Below, piece after piece: positions 13,201 to 25,285 of a stretch of DNA of 64,000 nucleotides. The translations under genes and the position numbers were made by a program. The notes beneath the pieces were generated by a model. The model searched no databases. It was not told where the DNA came from and was given only the letters and a program-made list of their open reading frames with translations. Source of the DNA: Sanghuangporus weigelae (lineage: Eukaryota > Basidiomycota > Agaricomycetes > Hymenochaetales > Hymenochaetaceae); assembly GCA_033182465.1 (NCBI GenBank), contig CP137322.1:806001-870000 (forward strand), read 5' to 3'. Within the stretch, counting starts at the first letter, position 1. Each line of letters begins with the position of its first letter.

Positions 13201-16200
13201 CGCCACCCCTATCGATTCTTTGAAGCCAGCCCTTTCGCAGATCAGACTGGACCCTGTTACGATCCCTGCTCTCCACCAGAACTTGATCACCGGCGCGTCA
13301 CTTACGTTCCCGACCGATATTGTCCAGACTGGAATCGCATCAACGTCTTTCACATTGTCAAATCCGTTTACGGCCAGTATAAACATTCTACGGGTTGCTG
13401 CGAGAGCGACGTATCAAGACATTTTCCTGGGAGAAATCGATAATGTGGATTTGTCGTTCCATGCAGATGGCCATAGCAATGCCACTTCGGAGACTTTGCC
13501 TTTCGATTTCAACCTGAATCCTGTCGATATCATCAATCTCCTACTCACGCGCTCGCAGCAAACTGGCGTTGATCTCGGCCCATTACCGGATCTCTTCCAG
13601 GTCGTCCTAGACAATCCGGATGCGACAACAGATGTCTGTTCTTCTCATCTTTCTTAGCGTATATGTGCTAATTTATGTGCCTTCTAGATCACGACGACCG
13701 TTGACACGGATGGATCGGACTGCAATAGGTATTTCCACATTTTTTCACGACGGTCTATTAGAGGTGCTCATTGCAACTCAGTGGAAACCAGTTCGACGTC
13801 AATAGCGCTATCATAAATACGCTTCAGGGCCTCCCTATTACTCTTGCAGTGGACAGCTCGGACAGGCTAGACGATTGTAAGTAAGATAATAGTTGCTTGT
13901 TTGCCCCGATTAAATATAATACTTTGTAGACGCTACGGATCTCTCTTTCAACCAGTCAAATGTTCCAGCCCAGGTATGTCTCCTTTGACTTAGATTCAGC
14001 ATGTACAGTGTATCCACTTTAGCACAGATAGATGATACGGTTCTTTATCTTATTGGAGCCGTTGCGCCTCCAATCGTGCAATCTCTCGTCGATCAAGCTT
14101 CTCTCTCCTTTAATCAGGCAAATATCACGTAAGTTATTGAAAATATTGCAATTCAGATAGCGCTCTGACCGGTTGTCCTAGTAATCTGTCGAATGAAGGA
14201 TTTGATCTCGCTCTACAAGGTTCTTTGACTGGAACCGGCCCACTTGACGCAGAGATCACCTTCGTGGATCCTGTAGTGTGAGTAGTTAAGTACTGTGTAA
14301 AGGCAATGGATCCTCATTGGTTTCCAGCGTGACTTGGAATGGTCAGGACATTGCCACCATTTCGCTTCCGCCAGGTCAGTTGAGTTTGTAAGTCGCGTTC
14401 CCTGGAATCATGCTGAATGGACGTTATAGTCTGCGCCGCGGCTAATGACGGTGTTCCGGATTACGCTCCAGACGGACATTTGTCGATCACGAATCAGGAC
14501 GGGTAGGTCATTTCCAGCAATTCTGATTCTGTCGCTGATCTTTACTCACATCAACCTAGTTTCACGTCGTTTGCGACGTTCTTGCTCCATAACGAGGAGT
14601 TCATATGGACGATTTCCACGGACAATCTTCGCGTCAATGCCCTTGGCACTATATTCGATAAGGTGCATCTGCAGAAAGATATCATTCTGAAGGGATTCAA
14701 TAATCTGCCTGGAGTAACGATCAGCAACTTCCAACTCCCAAGTGATGATTCGGCAGGTGGTATTCACATCGAGACGGATTCGACAATACCTTCTCCATCT
14801 CGTGAGTTGACGTAATGCACATTCCTAAACTTCACTAACTCGTATCAAGAACTGGGCATCGACTTGGGCACGGTGACGTTTAATTCATTCTTCCAGGATA
14901 CTTTCGTTGGACCCTTGACTGCCGATAGCCTGGCTCTTCCTCCCGAGTCGATGGTAACTGAGCACTTGACTGGACGTATAGTTCCTCAATCCGGTCCGGA
15001 CCTCGAGAACATCGGGACTTTGTTCTCGAACTATCTGGCCGGTGAAAATCAGACTTTAAGTATCGTGGGTGATTCCGTCCGCCCATCCGGGTCCGACGAG
15101 GTAACTTGGTTGAGTACGGCGTTCAAAACTTTGACTTTGTCCGTCATTCTTCCCGGACAACAATTCACGGTGAGATATAAGCAATGCTTATTTGTGATCT
15201 TGTTCTGATAGTCAAATGTGTCTAGATTATTGAATCCATCATCATCCATGACCTTGAGGTCGAAATGACAAGCCAGGACCAGGCCTTTGCGCCCCTTACG
15301 AGCTCGCAAAACACACTTGCGACATACAGGAATCCATTTGGATTTTCATTGCAGGTCGTTGCTTCAGGACAAAACATCACTCTTACGGACACAGGCGGAA
15401 CTGGATTTGGTACGGTAAGTCGGCAGTTTTCTTAGCGTTGTCTGGGTCGCATCCTAACGCTCATATGTAGCTCAACCTTCCACAAGTTCCCGCCGACGGA
15501 GGAGTCTCAACGGGCAATCTTGCCGATCTCGCGCTGTCCTTCACGGATCAACCTTTGACTTCGACAAATGATGGTGCCTTTGAAACGTTCTTCGCGTCCG
15601 TAACGAATGATCAATCAGTGGACTTCAGTCTTGAAGGTACTGCGAACGTCGTCGCAAGGACTTCCATCGGAGATGTTCCTATTTCCGGCATCCCGTTCGA
15701 CGTGGACTCGAGCCTAAGCGGCATAAACTCATTTGGAGGCACCGCATCACTTAGTAATGTCAGCATTTCTGGAAGCGGTGGTGACGGTGGAAACCAGTTC
15801 ATCGTATCACCTTTAACGACGGCTTTGGACAACCCATCCAATATCTCGCTGCTAACTAATGACATTGCACTTCCAGTTATATTCGACGGCGTAAGGGTAA
15901 GACTTTTCATGTCTTTCTGTTCCTCAAGATGATAATTGACGTTGCTGTAAAAGCTCGGCCGCGCAGCGATTGACGTAAGTTATTCTCTATTCTCTTCCAT
16001 CCACGGTGATCTGACTAGTCTCATTACAGACATTCGATCTCGTTCCAGGCAGCAACAGTATGGCGACCGAGTTCCATTATCAGCCGGATGACGCTAACGA
16101 TACGACTGCTCAGGTATGAAGCGCCTGTGACTCTTGGCATGAGATTTCTAACTTCGTGTACAGTCTTTCGTCACCCGCTTCGTAACGACTGATGATCGGC

Positions 16201-17121
16201 TCGATCTGACGATTCAAGGCGATGGCGACAGCTCGCCTTATGACTCTTTAGACCAAGCACTCGAGGGTGTCAGACTTTCTACGAGCTTGACGGGCCTAAA
16301 TCATCCGAATCTCATCTCGCGCATTAATGTCTTCATTTCCATCGCGACGCTTTTCACGTGAGTTGTCCACTGTTTCAAGAATATTAATCCATGTATAACA
16401 TCCTTACCCATCTCCATTAGGAACTTGGTAGAAATCAACTTTGATATCGATAACCCTCTGGATGCAGACCTGGACATCCAGATTATTCAATCAGATGCTA
16501 GTGTCAACGGTGAAATTTTTGCCCACTTCAACCAGCACTTCGACAACTTCGTCGTACCTGCGCATGGGACGGCAAATAGTGGCACATTCGGCAACGTCCT
16601 CCTCACAAAGGGAGCGCTAGCGTCTCTTGCAATCATCCCGCTAGGATACCTGGACATCGCCGCAGCGCAGACTGTTCAAATAGGAGTAGGCGGCTACGAG
16701 CTTCCATGGATGAAGATTGATCAGCCGGGCGTTCCAACGACATATAGCCTGTCACTGTCTCTCGGAGAGATGCAAGCGGCAGCTGAGAGTATCAGCGCCT
16801 CAAGTGCAGGGTTATCAAGTAGCACTGCTGCATCCAACTCGACTTCGAGCGCAGTCGAAGCGTCCACTACGGGGGATTCGGATAACCCAATCTCGTCGAT
16901 AGCGAGCGAGGCGTCGTCTGTCGTCGCTTCCTTAACATCATCACCCGATGAAGCCGAAGATTCACCGGAGCCCACTTCCAGTCCGGATGATGCTCAGCCT
17001 AATGAAGATGCTGAGCCGTCGTCGACTGAGGTAAGCCTATCATAATCAGAAAGGTGAAGACTTGCACTTGACGCATGATCGTAATCTAAAAAAGGCACCA
17101 GCCTCAACTTCTGCCCCGTGA
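7246..17121 (+). CDS. Giant Tag1-like vacuolar membrane protein with repeated LEA-2/DUF3712 domains
   Basis: This is a multi-exon gene of almost 10 kb. Exon 1 (7246-7327) joins 7704 in frame, giving a cytosolic Asp/Glu-rich N-terminus. A basic stretch (WWKTRR) and one transmembrane helix (about 7923-8010) follow. The rest is a long lumenal region made of three tandem units of roughly 850-900 residues, at about 8040-11000, 11000-13900 and 13900-16750. Each unit contains the same landmarks: F.W...GL.V.AL, a GxNxxxGVTxxxFxLPSD(D)..GGI block, YLxGE..........VTWLxEGIK, and a late strand set ending DPxxI. These are the LEA-2/DUF3712-type beta-sandwich repeats of fungal Tag1-like proteins. The yeast member Tag1 is a vacuolar membrane protein that helps end autophagy. 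A Ser/Thr/Asp/Glu-rich tail closes the protein after an intron (stop at 17119-17121). N-glycosylation sequons are dense. The 376-bp first intron is unusually long and could hide a further exon. The exact exon list and the one-gene model need transcript data. Confidence 0.75.
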
Positions 17122-17561
17122 TCGGCTGTGACTCTGACTTTGATTTATGCTTAATTTCATTATGTTCTGCGTGTTCGTCAGATGATTGAAACCTGTATCA
17201 CTATGTACTGTTCCCATTCTTCGTCACTCCTGAAGATGCTCCCTTTTCTTGGCTCTTTTTAGCAGCGAATACTTTACACTTCTTTTTCTTCGTATCATAC
17301 CCTTTTACTTGTGGACCTTTCGACGAAGTAAAAAACACAGTAATACGCGTTTATCCGGACACTTGACGCGCTTTGTTGTCTTAGTATCCTCATGCTTTTT
17401 CTTTTCGATTTAAATACACGGCAAGCAACTCCGACTGTTATTCATGGGCTGTAGTTCGACTGTCGCCTCATGATTTGTTCATTGTTCTGATGTAATAAAT
17501 TCGATATGAAAAATAAGATATATCGTCAACGAGGGAAATTTTGCAAGAGTAGCGGTCCGTT
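17122..17561. other. Convergent 3' intergenic region
   Basis: The Tag1-like and QRI7 genes end tail to tail here, 440 bp apart. The stretch is AT-rich and includes aataaa-type signals (for example near 17490). I see no coding sequence in it. Confidence 0.6.
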
Positions 17562-19192
17562 TTATGGCATATCGAGCTCTTCGATACTCCATTTTGGCTT
17601 TGATTCGATAGAATAGCCATCTGTGTCACCAGCAAGGAAACGATGCATAGATGCCCAGGCGATCATCGCTGCATTGTCTAAAATGAGTGGTCATTATTTG
17701 ACGTCAATCGACGTCAATAAACGAGAAAGCACACCTGTACAAAGAGACAGAGGTGGAAAGACAAGCGAAAGCTCTTCGTCTGGGAAGTTCTCCGCGAGAC
17801 ATGCCTGTAACCTGAACAGTAAAAAACTTTAAGGGCTGCATCAATCTTTCCTCAATAGAAAGGGACGTACCGCTCACGGAAGAACATGTTACTTGCGACG
17901 CCACCACTCACTACGACGTGCTTAACCGGTATTCTTTTATTCAGCAGTAGCTTTGGACCATAACTAGAATCGGAAGCTTCTGCAGTGCGGAGAATAGATT
18001 CTCGGTTGTCAGCACACCAGCGCAGCGCGAGTACGATCTTCTCTTCCAACTGTTCCACGGCTGCTGTCTGGAATGCTCGGGCAATGGCCAGGCGATGAGG
18101 GTCCGACAAAGACCATGACAGCCGAACCTTCTCCTCTTCTTCCAAGGAAGAAGCCGCGGAAGGCGCCACTACCGTCCCGTGCTCGGCGATGTACTTATTC
18201 ACAATACTATGCAGCCCGGAGAACGAGAACCTCAGCTCGTTCCGAAACGGAATTTTAAGCTGCTCCACACGCGGTACATCTTCCTCTTTCACACCCTCCA
18301 CACCATCTCGACAGAACGCCTCCAGCGCAGCACCCGGCGCTCGCCCCCTCCACTCTATTCGCAGCCCACGTGAGACTCTGTCGATCGCGTGTCCGACTGC
18401 TTCGTCTGCCGTCGTAGCTAGGATCTTGAACTTCCCAAGCGAAAGAGCGATGAGAAGGAGCGTGTGCCCGCCTGAGATTAGGAGCGTTAAGAAAGGGAAG
18501 GTCGGCCTTTCGGAAAGAGAGGTGGATGTTAGGATGGACGTTAAGGCATGAGCTTGCTTTACTTATATCAGCATACATATCACAATACAAAGAAAGCGAC
18601 ACTAGCTCACCATATGATGCGCACCGACAAGCGGTTTCCTCAATGCCGAAGCGAGCGTCTTCGCAGCATTCGCGCACACGCTCAGACAACCCGCCATGCC
18701 CGGTCCTCTAGTAAACGCAATCCCGTCAATCTGTGACATGTCGAGCTTTGCTTCATCAAGAGCTCTCCGTACTGCTATAGGCTAGCAAATGGTTTCATAT
18801 TTGTCGAACTCTGAAAAATTCTGTTGCGGGAGGACTTACCATCTTTCGTTGATGTTCATGTATGGCAACATAAGGAGCTATCCCTCCGTACTCTTCAATC
18901 CTTTATACAAGAGAAAGAATCAGTCGGTATTTTTCCTGCATAAAATTGGGAAAAAAAAAAAAAAAACGAACTTGGCAGACTGGTTAAGCACGATATTCGA
19001 TAATATCTCCCGTTCCGAAGTCACAACCGCCGCGCACGTATCATCCGCAGACGATTCGAGCGCCAGCACCGTGAAGTCGCGCTTCGTCCATCTCGTCAAA
19101 CCACCTCCACTCCATCCCAAGGAAGACTTTCTGTTCAAAGACCCGAATCCATCTTGTCGTCGTCGAAGAGAACGACGGGCAGCAGACAACAT
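17562..19192 (-). CDS. QRI7: Mitochondrial tRNA t6A37 threonylcarbamoyltransferase (TsaD/Kae1 family)
   Basis: This gene transfers threonylcarbamoyl from threonylcarbamoyl-AMP to A37 of ANN-decoding tRNAs. The start at 19192 gives an Arg-rich, amphipathic N-terminus (MLSAARRSLRRR) typical of mitochondrial import, which points to QRI7/OSGEPL1 rather than cytosolic Kae1. The family blocks appear in order across several short introns: TVLALESSADDTCAAVV, a RGPGMAGCL-type block, the metal-binding GAHHMQAHAL (H..H-type), LISGGHTLLL, a region near 18300 reading GAALEAFC, FRNELRFSFSGL, then VVVSGGVASN and the C-terminal DNAAMIAWA. The protein ends LDMP-stop at 17562. The ASKHA nucleotide-binding fold is complete as far as I can read. 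The upstream neighbour on the same strand starts at 21524. Confidence 0.9.
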
Positions 19193-20201
19193 CGATTTCA
19201 CTCAAAAATATTCCTTCCGCACGTGCTTCACTTCACAATTATGCTTTCATAAGCAGGATTAGGCGCTGAGACCCACCTGCCATAAACAGCAGTTACGCGC
19301 CCACGCGGCGTCTCGACGCGTCAATTACGCGTCCTCACCTCCCATCAAACTGTGTGTGTATCTTCACCCGACCACGCGGAGTCGAATCACAGATATACAG
19401 GATCTTTGACATTGCATGTAGAGTATGCTAGAATACAGAGGTTCGGGATTCTGATCTTCGTAGACAAGATAAAGAGAAATAAAATGAAGAAAATTAAATA
19501 GGGAACCCGATCGATAGGCAGTGATTATCCGATCCGGAATGTCATGCACAGGAGAAAACAAAAGCAGACATTTTGACAGTCTCCACTGATTGCATCCACG
19601 GAAAAAGGCAAACAAGAATTCCAAACCCGACGGAATGGTGACAATATGAGATTCGGATGTGATCAAGGATACGAGATGAGATGGGAGACAGATCGAGAAG
19701 AAAATGAATCATTCCAAGAAAAAGAAGAAAAGTAAAGGAACACGATAGCAATGAGACACGTGCAAGGATGTGCATTTCCGGATAGGTGATGGTCAAGGGA
19801 TGATGGCTGCTGAGCGAAATATGATAAAAGAGACTAGCTTTCTGATGACGTCTGCGCGGCAAGCGGGCGGTAGGATGGACGTGTGAGCGGGAAATAACGC
19901 GGGATTAGAAGTGTGGAGGATGGTCGCACTAGTCGTCGTGGATAGTATACAGGTACGCAAAACAACAACCGTTGAGAACAGAAAATGAATAAGGCAAAAA
20001 GGGAATGACATTATATAGCTGAACCGTGATTCTTGTTGAGATATTCCGATCCTTTGATCAAGCCTACGGCTTCGTTCGTTCTTTGCATCCTGGTGTACAG
20101 ATGAGGGACGCGGATGAGAGACGCGAATCTCGGAAAAGGGTGTCCCGAAAACTGAGAAATTTTCTCACGTGATCGAGTCGCGCCAATCATGATGCGCCAA
20201 T
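19193..20201. other. 1 kb intergenic region
   Basis: This is the 5' flank of QRI7 and the 3' flank of the disordered-protein gene, both on the minus strand. The open frames of 70-106 codons are hydrophobic or low in complexity and show no family features. I see no RNA gene here. Confidence 0.5.
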
Positions 20202-21524
20202 TTATATCGACGCGGTTCCTGCATTTCCGGCGGCTGCAATGGACGCGTCTTCAGCGAGCAGCGCCGGATCGATTTTGGCGGTGAAATCATCTACGGTCAT
20301 GGGCTCAGCAGCAGGCGTCTCTTCCGCCGGTTCTTCAGAAACTTCCTTTTCAGCGGGAGGCTCGGCAGCAGGTGCCTCAGCACTCGTTCCTGTGCCTTCA
20401 CTTGCAGTCTCGCTGCCTCCACGGCGACGTGATCGGCGAGTTGTGCGTGTAGATGTCGTTTCATTCTCCTCTGACTTGTTGGACGTGTTGCGGGACCTCC
20501 TGGGGCGAGTCTGACGCTTCTGCCGAGTTGGTTTCGTACCGTTCGTGCTCTTCGAAGCGGAACCTTCGACTTCTTTGTCTTCATCCTCAGGAGTAGCAGG
20601 AGGGTTAGCAGAACCTTCGGCGCTCGCGGAAGCTTCATCGGGCTCATCAGCCTCAACCGATTCTCCGTCAAGGGCAGCTGCGACGGCCTCAGCGTTTTCG
20701 GCCAGGGCAGCGGCTGCAGCTGCAGCTGCGCCTCGCCTTTGGCGTTCCCTTCTAGGCTGAACTTCAGCCGGCGGCTGAGCCTCCTTGCGTTTCTTACGAG
20801 AACCTGCGCCTCCACCGGCTCTCTTCCGTTTCGGACTTTTTGCCCTGTTAAGATCCTCGTCTTTGCCTGCTGTCTCTTTGTTTGCGGCATCATCGCCGTC
20901 GACTCCATTACGCAGCTTGGCAACAGGCTTGCGAGTGCGAGAGGAGCTTCGGCGGGTACGGCCGTCATGACTCTGACCACCCTTTACATGTGTGTCGTCA
21001 CCCCGGACGCTAGCGTCGTCTTGCTCAGTGCCACCATTCTCGGAGGCACGACGACGTGCAGCGGCATCTGCACGGGCCGCTGCCGCAAGGAGGAGTTGGC
21101 TGGGGGAGAAGGGGTGATAAGAGGGGTACGCAAGCGGCATCTTAAACAATGGCGGAGACGGAGTAAAGAACGAGCACGTATTGCGTACCGATGTGGCTGT
21201 CACCACGTTCGGTACTGACGAGGAAGAGGTTGAAACGTCTGATTGACCAGTGTTTCGGTCCTGTGTGCTTCTTTCCGACGAAATCGGCACGGAGGGGCTG
21301 GAAATTTTAACTGCGAGAGGAGTGGACGCGTCCGGTGAACGGAAGGTCGTCTTTGGCTTGCGACGAGATGTCGACGAACTCGGGGGAGGCATAGAGGATG
21401 AGTAAGTGGATGATGAGACAGAATGAGTTTGCGTGGTCATGCGCGTGTTCGCCGCATCTGGCGTGGAAAGCAAAGTGGGCCATCGAGACCCGTTTAGGGC
21501 AGAATGTATGCCGACTTGAATCAT
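20202..21524 (-). CDS. Large disordered, basic Ala/Arg/Glu-rich protein, probably nuclear
   Basis: This is an intronless open frame of 440 residues. The N-terminal 130 residues are Ser/Thr/Pro-rich. Next comes a more ordered island, LAYPSYHPFSPSQLLLAAAA, followed by alternating strongly basic clusters (RRSSSRTRK, SPKRKRAGG, SRKKRKE, RRSRRRGG) and acidic or Ala-rich tracts, with an Ala run near residue 270. The C-terminus has MTVDDFTAKIDPALL. No catalytic domain is visible. The bipartite-type basic clusters suggest a chromatin-associated nuclear protein, but that is inference. Codon periodicity and length support a real gene. I do not recognise the family. Confidence 0.6.
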   Translation of the reverse strand: MIQVGIHSALNGSRWPTLLSTPDAANTRMTTQTHSVSSSTYSSSMPPPSSSTSRRKPKTTFRSPDASTPLAVKISSPSVPISSERSTQDRNTGQSDVSTSSSSVPNVVTATSVRNTCSFFTPSPPLFKMPLAYPSYHPFSPSQLLLAAAARADAAARRRASENGGTEQDDASVRGDDTHVKGGQSHDGRTRRSSSRTRKPVAKLRNGVDGDDAANKETAGKDEDLNRAKSPKRKRAGGGAGSRKKRKEAQPPAEVQPRRERQRRGAAAAAAAALAENAEAVAAALDGESVEADEPDEASASAEGSANPPATPEDEDKEVEGSASKSTNGTKPTRQKRQTRPRRSRNTSNKSEENETTSTRTTRRSRRRGGSETASEGTGTSAEAPAAEPPAEKEVSEEPAEETPAAEPMTVDDFTAKIDPALLAEDASIAAAGNAGTASI

Positions 21525-22957
21525 GCTGTCGGCGAACGCGCTCTTAGGCTTTGTAGAGAATATGAAATGATGGAAGACATACGTGAGCTATGGGGATGTG
21601 TGTGAATGACGACGTGCGGTGGTGGGGGTAGTGTGCAGCGTCGGGTGACTCCGATGAAGACGATAATGAGCTGGTACGAGTGGACTCAGAGCTTGAGTGT
21701 GGCTGAGGACAAGAAAGACACATACCTTTTGGTGTGGGCGAGTGAAGTTAACGGGCGTTTTATGGTGAGGTGGTGGTGGGACGAAAAGGAAGAAGGGTGC
21801 TAAAGGGTTACAAGCCACGGAGGGGGTATAGAGCTGAGAGGTGCAAAGGATATGCTCAACGCCGAGGCGGAGCTAAAGGGTGGAGCGCAGCCGACGATGC
21901 TGGCGATGGACGCGATGGTGGTAGTGGAATGAGGAGGGCGGGCGATGCGTGCTCGACGACAAAGACGACGGAGAGGCCACCGGGTAAGAGAGACAGGCTC
22001 GAATTGCGGACTCGGGCCCTGCAGTGCTACTTGAGATGAGAACTGTATATTTGCTGCACGTGACAGTGGCGAACAGTCTCACCTTCCTTTTTTGGAATGC
22101 TTATCATATCTGTACCGTCGGCATCTCCCTTGGCTCTGGCTCTCTTCGCTGTCGCTCTTGCTGGCACTTTTATCAATATGTATCCTTCAGCACAAGAGCT
22201 CGTCGTCGCATAAAGCCTGAGACTGACGTGTCATCTTCCGACGCTGTACTTGTGTCGCCGCTCGTTGCATTTGCTTATGCGGCGTCACTTCGGCGCCTTG
22301 CCAAATCCAGTCTCATCTGCCGGCTATCTCGTCGTCTGACTGTGACGACGGCATGTAGCGTAAGCCATAAGGAAAGATACATTCTCAGCTTTTCGTTTGG
22401 AGATCCTGTGTTGCTTTCTGCTTTCAACCGTCGGAAGGTCCGTTTACCACACCACCATTGCACTTCATTGTGGTCTGACAATGACGAAAGTGCACTTATC
22501 TATGATCTGATAAGATATCGCAGCTATATGCATCTCTATTTTAGAGAAATGAAGGTCCATACCTTTTCCACCTTCAGACAACCTCGTTTCCTCGCCACAG
22601 CTCGGTGTCTCTCGTATCCTTCCAGCTGACAGGCTGATACGTTCGCGGCATGCTCCGCGAGAAAAGGACTATGCGCTTATTTCTATTAATGATTTCATAA
22701 CCTGCGATCGCAGCGCTACTACCTGACTTCTACTGCGCATCGAAACGCGTGCTTTCAATGCTCATCCAGTCGCGGCCGTTAGAGTGGTGGAATTGATTGA
22801 TCTTGTGGCAGGGTCGAACGCGCTTGATTCATTCAGCGGCGATTTTCAGAATTTCCCTTGCCCGCAAGTCGACTGTACACACCGTTAGTAATGCACTTGA
22901 TGCTATCAAACCTCATGAAACCTCATGGGAACGCTATAACAAGATGACGCAGAAAGG
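21525..22957. other. 1.4 kb between the disordered-protein gene and DJ-1
   Basis: This is a head-to-head region between a minus-strand gene and a plus-strand gene. It contains a 201-codon plus-strand frame at 22024-22629 with Ser/Arg/Leu-rich, unpatterned composition, which I do not call a gene. CT/GA-rich strand asymmetry at 21600-21800 is consistent with the promoter of the 20202-21524 gene. Confidence 0.4.
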
Positions 22958-22964
22958 TATAAAA
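22958..22964 (+). promoter_or_regulatory. TATA box of the DJ-1 gene
   Basis: TATAAAA lies 99 bp upstream of the DJ-1 ATG at 23064. A pyrimidine-rich tract and an adenine-rich leader (caaagcaaacaaa) come immediately before the ATG, as is usual for well-expressed fungal genes. Confidence 0.55.
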
Positions 22965-23063
22965 GGGCTTCTCTTAAGACGTCTATTTTTTTCAGACAAG
23001 CTACAGGGCAACTCTCTCGCAAAGAACTCTCTCCCAACTCATCGCATAGACAAAGCAAACAAA

Positions 23064-23818
23064 ATGACTCAGTCTCTCAAAGTCGGCGTTCTGCTCTGCT
23101 CGGGTGTCGTACAGCTCCTCGACCTCGCTGCAGTCGACTTGCTTGCAATGCTCTCCTCCAACTATCTCCGCCTTTTTGGTTTGCCCGAGGATGTCGTCGC
23201 ATTAGGCCATGAAGTCAAGCTCCATTACATTGCGGATGCCGTCAAAGGCGAAGCTCCGACAGAGTCGATTACATCCGCAGATGCTAGGGTGCGGATTACA
23301 GTGAGCTCAAAACGTCTGTTCACTTCTTGTCCAAGAGCTAACGGAACGAATCACTTTAGGACACCCTAGACAGCGTCGACGCACTCGACATACTCCTCAT
23401 CCCAGGACCCGCACCAACCTACGTCCCCTCGCCACAAACAATCGCATTCATCCAAAAGCAAACCGCCACCGCCAAAGCGGTGCTCATCATCTGCAGCGGC
23501 ATCATCCCCGCCGCCTTCTCCGGAATCCTCGCCAACAAACGCGCTACAGCCCCACTCGTGCTGCTCCCGACCCTGCGCGAGAAGATGCCCAATGTCGAGT
23601 GGGTCGCTAAGCGCTGGACGACGGACGACGATGAGAAGAAGAAGATCTGGACGAGTGGAGGTGTGACGAACGGCACGGATATGGTCGCTGCGTATCTCAA
23701 GGAGAACTTCGACCCGCAGCTTGTGAATCTGGTTTGTGCGCTCGCGGATGTTGGAGATAGGGGGCAGGAATATCCGGAGTGGCAGTTGAACTTGAAGCTG
23801 GACTTGAAGCTCTTTTGA
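23064..23818 (+). CDS. DJ-1/PfpI family protein
   Basis: There are two exons (23064-23300 and 23360-23818) split by a 59-bp phase-0 intron. The product has 231 residues, a normal length for a single class-I glutamine-amidotransferase-like DJ-1/PfpI domain. The N-terminus has the first strand (KVGVLLCSGV) and QLLDLAAVDLL. The central sheet has DILLIPGPAP. The nucleophile elbow is AVLIICSGIIPAAFSGIL, with Cys in the expected turn, although the usual CTG becomes CSG. WTSGGVTNGTDMV corresponds to the family's conserved T(S/A)GG....D segment. These proteins act in oxidative-stress protection, glyoxalase or isonitrile hydratase reactions; the substrate cannot be told here. A broken second copy lies at 27735-28411. 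Confidence 0.85.
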
Positions 23819-23971
23819 GCCCGACTACGAGATTTGAGAAAGCGAAAATTTGGTCTAGTTTGTATTTCTCACCAAGATTGAAATCATTTGTTGAAGATAG
23901 TGTTTTGATAAAGTTTACAAACGGAAGTTCCGAACTGATGATATCAAAATAGAAACAATTTATTTACATTG

Positions 23972-24761
23972 ATGGACCAGCTTCGAAGATCATAGCTTGG
24001 ACTGAGAGTTGGCCCTTTTCATCTCATGAGGGCTCCGATCAGGGCATGGAGGTGTTGAATCCCACTATGGATACGATGAACAATGCGAGTTGACGACGGA
24101 GGAATGAGTCCGGTCTACGATTCATGGATATGATTGCTACAGATACAACTTAGTTAGTTGTTTCACATACGTTCCGGTAAGTCGCATGGTCGAAGGCCGG
24201 TGCTGTTACACACTACACCTATGCCCTTTCCAGGTTTTGCCATCTGCCGATACAACATTCTCTCCCATCATCCTGATAGAAATCAGTTATCCTCGAATGT
24301 GATAATATGGGCGATGAAATTGACCTCAACAAGCTCCCATCAGGCCTCTGAACCGGATCGTTCAGACTAACTGCCTAATGGAAAAACCGCGAAACTTGAA
24401 GTATACAGGACATCGCGACCATGAAAGAATGGAGTAGCCACGAAAGTCCTAAGATTGGTGTTCTTGTATACTATCTAGTGATTCGATTCCGTTTATTTCG
24501 GAAATATACTCACACGAATCTCTTTCGCTCCAGGGAAGTACGAATCTACGACAGTATGCGATTTTGGAAGAAGTGACCCGATTATGGGCATGATTTGAAC
24601 GGCGTTATCAGACGAGGAATTCGACTGTCATTACGATATTAGAATGCAACTGTGAAAAGGATCACTGGGATGTTACAACAGAGCATTCGAGACGAAATAA
24701 ACTCTCAGTTTGCTAGATAGATCGCGAGTAAAGCACCACATAGAGCAGAGCCCATAGTCAC
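23972..24761 (-). pseudogene. Truncated cytochrome P450 (5' half only)
   Basis: This is a paralogue of the intact P450 at 25286-27509. The matching segments run from the N-terminal anchor (about 24761) through the PLFYG-type and GENVV..GKTWKRHR-type blocks to the exon ending at the SSIMPR equivalent near 23972. The start codon equivalent is GTG instead of ATG. The exon encoding the VYADMLQNEG segment is deleted near 24090-24160. Everything downstream, including the I-helix, ExxR and heme loop, is missing. It sits 153 bp after the DJ-1 gene. Confidence 0.8.
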
Positions 24762-25285
24762 GGCAGTAAGATCTGGTAAGCTACGAAGAAGATTCGAGCT
24801 CCTCAGGATAGTACAAGGCAAGCGCGGTATTTCATGTGAAGCGTGTCTGTAAAGATGGACGGGCGTTCAGTGCAAAGACTCAAGTGCATGGTGTTCCTGG
24901 TGGAGCAAAGAGCAACTGTGGACATCCCGCGTTTCTTGGTCTTGATCGCGGCTATACTAAGTCTAAGTAGTAGTAGAAGGGTGCATTCACATGGACCTTT
25001 GATTATTTAAATATATGATAGGCCACACTGGTAAAAGTCAGACCAGCGTAGACTAAACCTGAAGGCTTGGAAGGTCCGTGTAAGAGATAGATGAGCGTGG
25101 TAATGTGATCTGTACGATTTCCTCCTAAACAATGGAATCACCTATTTATGCAGATAGCGTTTCGATAAATTGTAAGCAAAAAATGACATCTCAGAAAGAG
25201 AGTAGTATGTATTACTATTGCCAGTGGCAGTATCCAAGTAACTACAGTGACTCCAGGTAAGTAAGACTCGACAGCGTCAATATCC

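Noticed and set aside
22024-22629. 201-codon plus-strand ORF as a gene
   Set aside because: The composition is unpatterned, there is no domain, no promoter context and no splice chain. Overlapping frames are of similar length.
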